Part shown: in pieces, positions 41,353 to 50,450 of the stretch
How positions within the stretch are numbered: the stretch's first letter is position 1
Layout: each line of letters opens with the position of its first letter
From: Mycolicibacterium sphagni
GTDB lineage: Bacteria; Actinomycetota; Actinomycetes; Mycobacteriales; Mycobacteriaceae
Assembly (NCBI RefSeq): GCF_013337765.1
Contig: NZ_VBSB01000015.1
Location: 186,001 to 250,000 of the forward strand
Direction: 5' to 3'
DNA: 64,000 nucleotides
Made by a program: the position numbers and the translations under genes
Notes under the pieces: model-generated
Seen by the model: only the letters and a program-made list of their open reading frames with translations
Told to the model about the DNA's origin: nothing
Database searches by the model: none

Positions 41353-41750
41353 CCGCTCCCGCTGACCGCTTCGCGGCAGCGAAGGTCGCCAGACTGGCGA
41401 CCATCACTCCCGACGGTCCCCCACATCTGGTGCCGATCGTGTTCGCCGTGGCCGAGGGATGCGTGTACACGGCCGTGGACGGCAAGCCGAAAACCACTCA
41501 ACGACTGCGGCGGCTGGCCAATATCGAGGCAAACCCTCGGGTCAGCATCCTGGTCGACCACTACGACGACGACTGGTCGCAGCTGTGGTGGGTGCGGGCC
41601 GATGGCATCGCGGCGATTCACCACAACGGTGCGGTGTGCGAGCGTGGCTACGAACTTTTGCACGCGAAATACCCGCAGTATCACTATGTTCCGCTCGATG
41701 GTCCGGTGATCGCCGTCGAGGTCGATCAGTGGTCGTCCTGGGGCGGCTGA
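41349..41750 (+). CDS. PPOX-class F420-dependent oxidoreductase
   Basis: A 133 aa split-barrel protein of the PPOX/F420 group. It shows FAAAKVARLATITPDGPPHLVPIVFA (about residues 8-33), the TAVDGKPKTTQRLRRLANIEANPRVSILVDHY segment typical of the Rv0121c-like family, then WSQLWWVRADG. F420 or FMN is the expected cofactor. The GTG start overlaps the hydrolase stop (GTGA). The substrate is unknown. Confidence 0.87.
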   Translation: MTAPADRFAAAKVARLATITPDGPPHLVPIVFAVAEGCVYTAVDGKPKTTQRLRRLANIEANPRVSILVDHYDDDWSQLWWVRADGIAAIHHNGAVCERGYELLHAKYPQYHYVPLDGPVIAVEVDQWSSWGG

Positions 41751-41871
41751 GCCGCCAGCTCGGAGCGGAGGCCACCGAAATCGACGTCATGGCTGCGAAT
41801 CTCGAGATGTCACAACCATGTCGTCGATCTCGCGATCGGAATGAAGGGCAACGCCCGTACGCTGGAGACTT

Positions 41872-43227
41872 GTGAGCATCGGTCGCAGGGAAGCGATCGC
41901 CGTATCCGTCGGCGTGCTGCTGGTGGTCGCGGCGTTCGTCGTTCCGCACCTGCACCTGGGCATCGTCACGCCGCTGATCAACAGCACGCCGGACCAGATC
42001 AAGAGCTTCGCCGACACCGCGCCGATCTTCGGGTGGTGGAACGCCCACGTCGGCTGGGGCACGGTTCCGGCGATCCTGATCGGTGCGGCGGCCGTGGCGT
42101 GGGGCGCCTCGATCGCGAAGCGGCTGTCCTGGCGGTGGTTAACGCTGACGGTGTGGGCGACGTCGTTCTCGTGGGCGTTCGCCATGGCGATGATCGACGG
42201 CTGGCAACGCGGCTTCGCCGGCCGGCTCACCGCCCGGCACGAGTACCTGAATCAGGTGCCGACGATCACCGACATCCCCGAGGCCGTCCGGACGTTCTCC
42301 AGCCGAATCCTTGATTTCCAGCCGAATTCGTGGATCACCCACGTCTCCGGTCACCCACCCGGCGCGTTGTTGACGTTCGTCTGGCTGGACCGCATCGGGC
42401 TGGGCGGCGGCGCGTGGGCCGGTCTGTGGTGTCTGCTGTTCGGGTCGTCGGCCGCGGCGGCGATCCTGGTGGCCGTGCGCGCTCTCAGCGGTGAAGAGAC
42501 CGCCCGGCTGGTGGCGCCGTTCGTCGCCGTCGCCCCGACCGCGATCTGGATCGCGGTGTCCGCCGACGGATACTTCGCCGGCGTGGCGACATGGGGTATC
42601 GCGTTGCTGGCCTTGGCGGTTCGCCGATCCGTGCGCTGGCCGGTACTGACCGCGGTGGCGGCCGGAGCGGTGCTTGGCTGGGCGATCTTCCTCAACTACG
42701 GACTCGCGCTGATAGCGCTGATAGCGGTGGCTGCGCTCATCTGCGCGGCGTCCCGACGCGACGCGATTCGTGCGCTGGTGCCCGCGGTGCTGGCCGCGCT
42801 GGCGGTGGTCGGCGGGTTCGCCATCGCCGGATTCTGGTGGTTCGATGGATACACCCTTGTGCAGCAGCGCTATTGGCAGGGCATCGCACTGAACCGGCCG
42901 TTCCAGTATTGGAGCTGGGCCAACCTTGCCTCGGTGGTGTGTGCGATCGGGTTGGGCAGCGTTGCCGGCGTGGGCCGGGTATTCGACATCGCGGCGATCA
43001 GGCGGCGCTCCGGGCTGCATCTGCTGATACTGGCCGCGCTGACCGCGATCCTGTTTGCCGATCTGTCGATGCTGTCGAAGGCCGAAACGGAGCGGATCTG
43101 GCTACCGTTCGAGGTCTGGCTCACCGCCGCCGGAGCTCTGCTTCCCGTTCGGGCTCAGCGATGGTGGTTGAGCCTCAACGTGATCGGAGCTCTGGTTCTC
43201 AACCACGTCATCCTGACCAACTGGTAG
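41872..43227 (+). CDS. Polytopic membrane protein (Rv0541c-like)
   Basis: A 451 aa integral membrane protein with about ten hydrophobic segments starting with AIAVSVGVLLVVAAFVVPHL. By order it is the orthologue of Rv0541c. Conserved blocks shared with the paralogue at 12141 include APIFGWWNAHVGWGTVPAI, SGHPPGALLTFVWLDR, AVSADGYF, QQRYWQGIA and LSKAETERIWLPFEVW. HPPG after the third segment recalls GT-C glycosyltransferases, but I see no clear catalytic acid. GTG at 41872 follows GGAG closely. Its last 126 bases overlap the convergent membrane protein gene. Confidence 0.87.
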   Translation: MSIGRREAIAVSVGVLLVVAAFVVPHLHLGIVTPLINSTPDQIKSFADTAPIFGWWNAHVGWGTVPAILIGAAAVAWGASIAKRLSWRWLTLTVWATSFSWAFAMAMIDGWQRGFAGRLTARHEYLNQVPTITDIPEAVRTFSSRILDFQPNSWITHVSGHPPGALLTFVWLDRIGLGGGAWAGLWCLLFGSSAAAAILVAVRALSGEETARLVAPFVAVAPTAIWIAVSADGYFAGVATWGIALLALAVRRSVRWPVLTAVAAGAVLGWAIFLNYGLALIALIAVAALICAASRRDAIRALVPAVLAALAVVGGFAIAGFWWFDGYTLVQQRYWQGIALNRPFQYWSWANLASVVCAIGLGSVAGVGRVFDIAAIRRRSGLHLLILAALTAILFADLSMLSKAETERIWLPFEVWLTAAGALLPVRAQRWWLSLNVIGALVLNHVILTNW

Positions 43228-43620
43228 CACCCGGTCGCCGACCAGGTAGAGCAGCGCGGCGCCCCACACGACAGCCAGCGCGATCCAGAAGCCGGCCTCG
43301 TAGTCGCGGTCCAGCACAGTGAGATTGTCCAGATGCAGTCCCGGCTTGTCGTAGACCGGGATCGCCAGCAACACCAGAACAACCGTCAGCAATGCGGCCA
43401 CCAGCACCGGCGTCCACCACTTGTGCGGAAGTAGGCGCCGCCCTGCGAAGCCGAGTGCCACACATACCGGCGCGAACACCGCGTCATGCAGCAGCACCCC
43501 GATCAGCGCCCACACCACGATGCGCACGATGACATCAGGCGAGTTGTCGGCCACCAGCACGACGCCGTAGATGCCGACCGCCAGCCCGAGGCCGATCAGG
43601 AACACCCGCGTCGACGTCAC
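43102..43620 (-). CDS. Four-helix membrane protein downstream of the molybdoenzyme
   Basis: A 172 aa protein with four hydrophobic segments (about residues 4-22, 31-55, 66-88, 108-128) and a hydrophilic Ser/Gly-rich tail. GTG at 43620 overlaps the stop of the molybdopterin gene (GTGA), which decides the start. Its last 40 residues are read from DNA antisense to the end of the 41872 gene; the tail SPNGKQSSGGGEPDLER looks unconstrained, so the natural end may vary among strains. Probably a membrane partner of the oxidoreductase; function unknown. Confidence 0.75.
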   Translation of the reverse strand: MTSTRVFLIGLGLAVGIYGVVLVADNSPDVIVRIVVWALIGVLLHDAVFAPVCVALGFAGRRLLPHKWWTPVLVAALLTVVLVLLAIPVYDKPGLHLDNLTVLDRDYEAGFWIALAVVWGAALLYLVGDRVLPVGQDDVVENQSSDHVEAQPPSLSPNGKQSSGGGEPDLER

Positions 43621-44720
43621 GCCACCACCTCGATTCTGGACAACCATTTGGTCTGCAGCACACCGGGTCTCGTCGGCGCGATCAGCCTACATGGGTAGCC
43701 GTGGTCAAGGTCCAGGGTTTGGCCGTTGAGTTTCAGTGCGATCAGTGTCTGCGAGTCCCTTGTGTGACGTGCGGGCAGCACGGTGCGAGAGTACGGTCCC
43801 GGTGGCTCCAGCGAAATCATCCGGACATCGGAATCCGGTTCGCCGCCCACCTCTTTGAGCAGATCGGCAAGCACGACCCCGGTCCACTCGGCGGTGGCGC
43901 TCCAGCCTTCGACGCACGCGATGGGGAGCCGGTGAGTGGTCTGTGGCATCGCCGTCAGCTCGTCGAGAGTGAACGCCTTCGTGGTGGACCCGTTGACCAC
44001 GGTGAGTCGGTAGTCGGGCGATCTCGCGCTGCCCAGGACGCCCGCGGCGAACGCCGACCGGTTCACCGGAACGCCCTGGGGTCCGTCGCCCGACCGCGGC
44101 GCCAGCAGCGAGACCTTACGCAGCCACGGAATCGTCTGTCCAGCAGTCACTATCGTTGCGACGCCAACGGCCAGCCCGGTTCCGGCCAGCACGGCACGCC
44201 TACTGGGACCCTTACGCAGCTCACCGGTCGGGATCTCCTCGAGCGGCTCACCGAGCGCTCGGCGGATCACCGGCAACTTCACGCCGATATGCACGAGCAC
44301 CGCACCCGCAGCCACGTAGGCCATCGCATAGTGGCTGGTGGTGAAGAAGAATTTGAATGCATACCACTGCGCGATGTTCATGACGCCGGTGGAGAGCTGA
44401 AAGATCATGGAGCCCACCAGAACCAGGATCGAAGCGCGTTCGATCTGACGGGTCACCCCGCCGATGATGGGCCGCTCGAACAGCTTGGGGTAGACCGACC
44501 ACAATTTGACGAGCAGGAGTGGGATCGCGGCGATACCCGAGATGACGTGCAGGCCCTGCGTCAACTGGTACAGCCAGACGGGGCGGGTCGGCCAGAAGAA
44601 CCAAGGCTGCGGGTGCTGGATGAAGTGGCTGATCAAACCCGTGGCGAAACAGACAGCCACGGCGACGCCCAACGCAACCCCGACTCGGGCCGTTACTGCT
44701 GTGCTACGTAAGGAAGCCAT
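43617..44720 (-). CDS. Cytochrome b-like/molybdopterin oxidoreductase fusion
   Basis: A 367 aa protein. Residues about 10-165 hold four membrane helices with paired His (ISHFIQHPQPW, GLHVISG, TTSHYAMAY, VHIGVKL), as in a b-type cytochrome anchor. After a twin basic stretch (SRRAVLAGTG) and another helix comes a sulfite-oxidase-type molybdopterin domain (about 220-367), with the likely Mo-binding Cys in RLPIACVEGWSATAEWTGV near residue 268 and PGPYSRTVLPARHT. It should oxidise or reduce a small substrate outside the membrane and pass electrons to or from the quinone pool. Substrate unknown. Confidence 0.86.
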   Translation of the reverse strand: MASLRSTAVTARVGVALGVAVAVCFATGLISHFIQHPQPWFFWPTRPVWLYQLTQGLHVISGIAAIPLLLVKLWSVYPKLFERPIIGGVTRQIERASILVLVGSMIFQLSTGVMNIAQWYAFKFFFTTSHYAMAYVAAGAVLVHIGVKLPVIRRALGEPLEEIPTGELRKGPSRRAVLAGTGLAVGVATIVTAGQTIPWLRKVSLLAPRSGDGPQGVPVNRSAFAAGVLGSARSPDYRLTVVNGSTTKAFTLDELTAMPQTTHRLPIACVEGWSATAEWTGVVLADLLKEVGGEPDSDVRMISLEPPGPYSRTVLPARHTRDSQTLIALKLNGQTLDLDHGYPCRLIAPTRPGVLQTKWLSRIEVVA

Positions 44721-44742
44721 TACGGATTTCCCATCTGCGGCG

Positions 44743-45372
44743 TCACGTCAGTGCGAGTGTAGCCACGACACGCTGGCCGATCGGGTGAAACCCGACCAAG
44801 GCCAGACCAACCTCTGCGGCCAGTGCCGCCGCGCAATCGACACCCACCGAGGCCCACCGGAACCAGGGCCCGACAGTGCGGGAGGATTCCAGTCGAACCC
44901 AGCTGGCCCGCACTCCGGCCGTGCTCGGATCGAATTCGGCGACGCAGTGGCCGCCCACCTGCAACAGCTCGGCGGCCCGCCGCAGAATCCGGCGGGGATC
45001 GCCGGCCAGGCCGACGTTGCCGTCCGCCAGCAGTACCGTCTGCCAACGACCGGTGCCGGGCAGCGGCTCGAACACGTCACGCAATAGCGCGGGCGCGCCA
45101 CTGCGCCGCGCCAGGCGAACCGCCGTCGCCGACTGATCGACGCCGAGGGCCGGAATCCCGCGCTGCACCAGATGGGCCACCAACCGCCCTGGGCCACAGC
45201 CCAAGTCGATCGTCGGCCCGTCACACAGCGCCACTACCGCCGCATCGAACACGGTGTCCGCACCATTGCCCCCCAGCCAGCTTCGCACCGGAAGACGATG
45301 CACCCGCCCGTCGTCGTGGCGCAGCCAACATCGTTCGCCGGTGAGTGCGCGGTCGTAGAGCTGTCCCAACAT
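44743..45372 (-). CDS. SAM-dependent methyltransferase (class I)
   Basis: A 209 aa methyltransferase with the SAM-binding motif TIDLGCGPGRLVAHLVQRG (about residues 54-72), the acidic motif II in LGVDQSATAVRLARR, and GGHCVAEFDPSTAG near 142. It starts with MLGQLYDRALTGERCW. It lies 1 base downstream of the DUF2064 gene and 22 bases upstream of the molybdoenzyme gene, all on the minus strand. The substrate could be a sugar or lipid product of the glycosyltransferase pair, but that is inference. Confidence 0.86.
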   Translation of the reverse strand: MLGQLYDRALTGERCWLRHDDGRVHRLPVRSWLGGNGADTVFDAAVVALCDGPTIDLGCGPGRLVAHLVQRGIPALGVDQSATAVRLARRSGAPALLRDVFEPLPGTGRWQTVLLADGNVGLAGDPRRILRRAAELLQVGGHCVAEFDPSTAGVRASWVRLESSRTVGPWFRWASVGVDCAAALAAEVGLALVGFHPIGQRVVATLALT

Positions 45373-45373
45373 G

Positions 45374-46042
45374 TCATATCCCTCGGGTTACCTGGACGAA
45401 CCGGCTTGATGCCGGGCACACCCCGCGGACGTGCGGGATGTCGTCGACGGTGTCGACGTCGTGGAGTTCTTCGACAAGGCTCACGCAGATACCGGTGTGC
45501 TCCAGCGCGGCAAGCGTTACAGCTCCCGTGTCGGATTGCGACATCGGCACATCGCGCACGCAGTCGGCGGTGACGGCGTCGGCAACTCCGAGCACCCACC
45601 ACCCACCGTCGCGCGCCATTCCAAGCAGGGCCGGCACGGTCAGCAGCCGCCGCGCGCAACCGGTGAGCAGTTCGGCACTGACTTGCGGAGTGTCCATTCC
45701 GATCTGCAACACCGGCTGGTGGCCGGTCGCCGCGGCGTCGGCGTGTGCGTTGGCCAGGCGGTCAGCGAAGCCGTCGCCGCGCTGCTCGATCACGGTGAAT
45801 GCGGCCAAGCACTCGCGGATTTCGCCAGCCCGGCTGGCCCGGTCGAGATCACCCGTCATCGCGACCACTCGGTGCGTGACCGGTGTTGCGCAGACCGCGT
45901 CGAGCGTGTCCAGCAGGGCGGCGGCGGCGATGTCAGCGGCGGCCTGCTCCCCCAACTTGGCGGCCAATCGCGTCTTGGCCAGCCCGGGCACCGGAGCCTT
46001 CGCCACCACCAGCACGGTTACCGGTATCGGGTCCGGTGTCAC
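45374..46042 (-). CDS. DUF2064 nucleotidyl/glycosyltransferase-like protein
   Basis: A 222 aa protein of the DUF2064 family (Rossmann-like GT-A fold). Recognisable segments: VLVVAKAPVPGLAKTRLAAKLG (about residues 9-30), QIGMDTPQVSAELL near 118 and GWWVLGV near 150. GTG at 46042 overlaps the stop of the GT2 gene (GTGA) and decides the start. It corresponds to Rv0540. Members often sit with a GT2 and a methyltransferase, as here; the reaction is not established. Confidence 0.87.
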   Translation of the reverse strand: MTPDPIPVTVLVVAKAPVPGLAKTRLAAKLGEQAAADIAAAALLDTLDAVCATPVTHRVVAMTGDLDRASRAGEIRECLAAFTVIEQRGDGFADRLANAHADAAATGHQPVLQIGMDTPQVSAELLTGCARRLLTVPALLGMARDGGWWVLGVADAVTADCVRDVPMSQSDTGAVTLAALEHTGICVSLVEELHDVDTVDDIPHVRGVCPASSRFVQVTRGI

Positions 46043-46695
46043 GAGATGGCCTTCCAAAAGTCGAGGGCGGCAATGAAACTCCCGCGCACCGACCCGCTGA
46101 CTTTCGACGTGCCGCCGGTGCGCGGGCCGTAGTCCACATCGACCTCCACCACGCGCCATCCCGCGGCCGCTGCACGGACCAGTAATTCGAGCGGATACCC
46201 CGAACGACGGTCGGTCACTCCGAGCGTCAGTAAAGCGTCACGATTGGCCACCCGCATCGGCGCGATGTCGTGCACCGGAAGTCGATGCCGGGTGCGCAGC
46301 CGCCAGCACACCGCCGCGGTTCCCAACCGCGCATGCCACGGCCACTTCAGGCCGCGCACCGGGCGGCGGCGTCCTGTCACCATGTCGGCACCGCGCTCCA
46401 GTTCGGCGACCATCCGCGACAGATCCGCCGGATTCAGCGAACCATCGCCGTCGAGCACAGCGACGATCGGCGTCTCCGCGGCCACCACTCCGGCGTGCAC
46501 GGCCGACCCGTATCCCGGCCGGGTCTCGCAGACGACGTCCGCACCATGCCGTCGCGCCACCTCCGCGGTGTCGTCCGTGCTGTTGTTGTCAACGACAAGA
46601 GCCCGATAACCAGCAGGTATGCCGGCGAGCACGGCTGGCAGCGATTCGGCTTCGTTCAGGCAGGGCAGCACCACCGTGACCGGATACTCGGGCAT
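46039..46695 (-). CDS. GT2 family glycosyltransferase (dolichyl-P-glucose synthase-like)
   Basis: A 218 aa GT2 enzyme likely using a nucleotide-sugar and polyprenyl phosphate. It has VTVVLPCLNEAESLPAVL (residues 5-22), VVDNNSTDDTAEVARRHG (about 34-51), VAVLDGDGSLNPADL with the metal-binding DGD near 80, and VTGRRRPVRG near 105. ATG at 46695 is preferred over an upstream ATG because the conserved fold starts there. It heads the minus-strand operon GT2, DUF2064, methyltransferase, molybdoenzyme, membrane protein. It corresponds to Rv0539. It is divergent from the two-component genes. Confidence 0.9.
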   Translation of the reverse strand: MPEYPVTVVLPCLNEAESLPAVLAGIPAGYRALVVDNNSTDDTAEVARRHGADVVCETRPGYGSAVHAGVVAAETPIVAVLDGDGSLNPADLSRMVAELERGADMVTGRRRPVRGLKWPWHARLGTAAVCWRLRTRHRLPVHDIAPMRVANRDALLTLGVTDRRSGYPLELLVRAAAAGWRVVEVDVDYGPRTGGTSKVSGSVRGSFIAALDFWKAIS

Positions 46696-46790
46696 ATCGC
46701 CCAACCTAGTGCCGATATGCGCCGGGGATGAATGACGAATCGCTGACATCAATGCAGGTGAGGGCGGGTTGTTGGTTAACCTTCTGAGCT

Positions 46791-47475
<685 letters not shown>

Positions 47476-47495
<20 letters not shown>

Positions 47496-48504
47496 GCTAG
47501 CCCGGATGGCAGTGCTGGCGCTCGCCTGCTCACTGCCGGTGGTCCTGCTCGGCGCCTTGGTGATTCGTCTCGCCCGATCCTTGTCGATGACGGTCACCAT
47601 GGCGGTGCTGGTGTTGATCCCGACACTGGCCACGCTGACCGGGGTGCTGGGCGCGAGCGGGTTCATGATCACCAGCACGTTCACGTCGATCGCCATCGTG
47701 TTGCTGATCGTGGCGATCGTGACGCTGCCCGCTGCGGTGATGCTGGCCCGCTACCAAGCGCGACGGACGGTGTGGGAAAAGGAAATTCGCGAGGCCGAGC
47801 GGATGGCCGAACAGTCCCGACGGCAGCTGGTGGCGTTCGTCAGCCATGACCTGCGTACTCCGCTTGCCGGTATCCAGGCGTTGGCCGAGGCCATCGCCGA
47901 CGGGGTGGTCAGCGGTGGCGAAATACGGGTACAAGCCAAACATATTGAGCATGAATCGGTCCGGCTCTCCGAGATGGTGGACGACCTGTTCGAGATGTCG
48001 AAGATCAACGCAGGCGCCGTCCACGCACCGTACGACAAGGTGGCACTCGATGAGGTGATCGACGACGTGGTGGCGGCGCACAAGATCACGGCTGAGCGCT
48101 CCGGGGTTTCTCTGGTGGCAGCAGTCCCCGACAACCCGGTCCCGGTCATCGGCAGCGACCGTGCTCTTGTTCGGGTGCTGTCGAACCTGGTGGCCAACGC
48201 GATCGCCCACACTCCCTCGGGCGGAACGGTGACGCTGGCGCTGGGCACCGACGCGGACGGGGCGTGGGCCCGGGTTGACGATACCGGGGTCGGCATCGAC
48301 GAAGCGGATCTTCCGCGCGTCTTCGACGTGGCCTACCGCGGGTCGAATAGCCGTGTCCCGCGGGAGGATTCGTCGCTGCCGAGCGGTTCGGGCCTGGGGT
48401 TGGCAATCGCGGCCGGGCTGGTGCAGGCGCACCGCGGGACCCTGTCGGCGCTCAACACCGCGCACGGGGCTCGCTTTGAGGTCCGGCTGCCGCTGGCCGA
48501 GTAA
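47476..48504 (+). CDS. Sensor histidine kinase
   Basis: A 342 aa sensor with three or so N-terminal membrane segments (about residues 7-28, 33-50, 55-80) and no large extracytoplasmic domain, so it probably senses within the membrane. The H-box is LVAFVSHDLRTPLAGIQ near residue 120, the N-box LVANAIAHTPSGG near 240, G1 VDDTGVGIDEADL near 270 and G2 GSGLGLAIAAGLVQ near 308. GTG at 47476 or 47482 are candidate starts inside the response-regulator gene. A diverged fragment of this kinase type is found at 13727. Confidence 0.92.
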
Positions 48505-48560
48505 TCGGTCGGTAGCCTGGACAGGTCGACCGTCGCCGTGTCGGGAAATTGGAGATAGAG

Positions 48561-49181
48561 ATGTCCGTAGCCCAACGCGAACGTGCCGCCCTCATCGCAG
48601 CTCTGCGCGAGGTCGGGCCGGATGCGCCGACATTGTGCGACGGCTGGGATGCCCGAGACCTGGCCGCGCACTTGATGGTTCGCGAGTACCGCGTCGATGC
48701 CGCACCGGGCATCCTCATCCCCCGGTTCGCGGCCCACACCGCACGAGTCCAAGACGAGGTGGCCGAACACACCGAATGGGACGACCTGGTGACCAAGGTG
48801 GCCTCGGGCCCACCGCTCTATTCACCACTCAAACTTGTCGACTCGGTGGCCAACGTCGCCGAGATGTTCATCCACCACGAGGACATCCGCCGCGCTCAGC
48901 CGAACTGGGAACCGCGGACCTTGGATTCCGATCTGACCGGCAAGCTTCGCCGCACCCTTTCGATGATGGCGCGGCTCACGCTGTCGAAGATGCCCGCCCG
49001 GGTGCAGCTGCGCACCCCGGACGGTGAGACGGTGCTGGTCGCCGGCCGCGGCCCCGCGGTGACGGTCACCGGTCCGCCCGAGGAGCTACTGCTGTTCGCG
49101 ACCGGACGGCTCGCCCGCGTCGACTACAGCGGCGATCCGGAGGTCGTGCGAGCCGTGCAGAACGCGCCCAAGGGTTTGTGA
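48561..49181 (+). CDS. TIGR03085-family (DinB/mycothiol-dependent-like) protein
   Basis: A 206 aa protein of the TIGR03085 family, related to the DinB/maleylpyruvate-isomerase fold. It starts SVAQRERAALIAALREVG, then LCDGWDARDLAAHLMVREYR (about residues 27-46) with the metal-ligand-type His, and a second His pair in MFIHHEDIRRAQPNW near 118. The C-terminal half has the sterol-carrier-like strand pattern VQLRTPDGETVLVAGRGPAVTVTG. Mycothiol-linked activity is possible by family relation only. It lies 56 bases behind the histidine kinase and converges with the nitronate monooxygenase gene. Confidence 0.86.
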   Translation: MSVAQRERAALIAALREVGPDAPTLCDGWDARDLAAHLMVREYRVDAAPGILIPRFAAHTARVQDEVAEHTEWDDLVTKVASGPPLYSPLKLVDSVANVAEMFIHHEDIRRAQPNWEPRTLDSDLTGKLRRTLSMMARLTLSKMPARVQLRTPDGETVLVAGRGPAVTVTGPPEELLLFATGRLARVDYSGDPEVVRAVQNAPKGL

Positions 49182-50309
49182 TCAGTCGTCGTCGAGTGAC
49201 CTGCACAGCCGTTCGGCCGCCGCGAGATAGTCCTCGATGAACTCCAAGACGACTTCACGGGCGGGCTTGACCTTGTTCATCAGACCCACCCCCTGGCCGA
49301 CGAAGTACGTCGCCAGCGCCTGAGCCCCCGGATGGCCGCCCTCGGCCAGCTTGTCGATGCGCCGCAGCACCGGCTCGGCGATCATGTTCTGCAGCGGCAA
49401 CGGCAGCGGCTGCCGCCCACCCTCGTGCGGCGCCCACGCATCGGTCCAATCCGAAACCAGTTGCCGCGACGGCTTGCCGGTGCGTCCGGCCGACCGGACC
49501 GTATCCCGCGACGTCGCGGCCAAGAACTTCTGCACGGTGTGCGGGGCGGTCTCGGCCTCCTCGGTGGTCAGCCACACCGAACCCGTCCAGGCGCCCGCGG
49601 CACCGAGGGCCACCGACGCGGCCATCTGCCGGCCCGTCACGATCCCACCGGCCGCCAGCACGGGCACTTCACGAATTGGCTTGATCGCCTCGATCACCTC
49701 GGGGATGAGCACAAGGGTGGTCACCTCGCCGCAGTGGCCGCCGGCCTCGGTGCCCTGCGCGACGATCAGGTCCACACCCGCGTTGACCTGTTTGATGGCA
49801 TGTTCCTTGGCGCCGACGAGTGCGGCGACCGGAATGCCGGTCTGCTTACCGGCTTCGATCATGTAGTCCGGCGGTACGCCAAGTGCGTTGGCCATCAACT
49901 TGATCGGGTGATCCAGTGCGACCTCGAGCAGGCTCGCGCCGGTGTCCCCGCTCAGCGACGACGCGGCCACCCGAGGCTGGTCGCTGATGTCGATGTCGTG
50001 GGCGGCCAGCAGCTCGTCGATGAAGCTGCGGAAGTCGTCCGGGATGCGACCGGTGAGCTGATCGAACGACAGGTTCTCGCCCTTGCCCTCGAACTTGGCG
50101 GGAACGATGATGTCGACGCCGTAGGGCCTGCCCTTCACCTGCTCGTCGATCCAGCTCAACTCCTGGTCGAGTTGATCGGGGCGGAATGCGGTGCCGCCCA
50201 GCACTCCGAATCCGCCCGCGTTGGTCACCGCCGCGACCACATCGCGGCAGTGGCTGAACGCGAACAAGGGGAACTCAATGCCGAATTGGTCGCAGATCTC
50301 AGTCTTCAC
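49182..50309 (-). CDS. Nitronate monooxygenase family protein
   Basis: A 375 aa FMN-dependent TIM-barrel enzyme. It begins CDQFGIEFPLFAFSHCRDVVAAVTNAGGFGVLGG, the family entry with the flavin phosphate loop. GVDLIVAQGTEAGGHCGEVTT near residue 200 carries the conserved GxEAGGH active-site motif, and PVLAAGGIVTGRQMAASVALGAAGAWTGSVW (about 235-265) completes the FMN site. GTG at 50309 gives VKTEICDQF; the frame upstream is not conserved. Members oxidise alkyl nitronates or related substrates such as propionate 3-nitronate. Function in this organism is unknown. Confidence 0.89.
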   Translation of the reverse strand: MKTEICDQFGIEFPLFAFSHCRDVVAAVTNAGGFGVLGGTAFRPDQLDQELSWIDEQVKGRPYGVDIIVPAKFEGKGENLSFDQLTGRIPDDFRSFIDELLAAHDIDISDQPRVAASSLSGDTGASLLEVALDHPIKLMANALGVPPDYMIEAGKQTGIPVAALVGAKEHAIKQVNAGVDLIVAQGTEAGGHCGEVTTLVLIPEVIEAIKPIREVPVLAAGGIVTGRQMAASVALGAAGAWTGSVWLTTEEAETAPHTVQKFLAATSRDTVRSAGRTGKPSRQLVSDWTDAWAPHEGGRQPLPLPLQNMIAEPVLRRIDKLAEGGHPGAQALATYFVGQGVGLMNKVKPAREVVLEFIEDYLAAAERLCRSLDDD

Positions 50310-50450
50310 CGGCCCAGTATGCGCTCGACACCCTTCCCGACCAACCACCGGGTTGGGACGGGTGTCGTGCTCCCGATTCGTCAGGCGAAACTGGAACCAG
50401 CCCAGATTATGTGAGGACGATAGGTTCGACAGGCCTCCGCGCCCAGGGTC

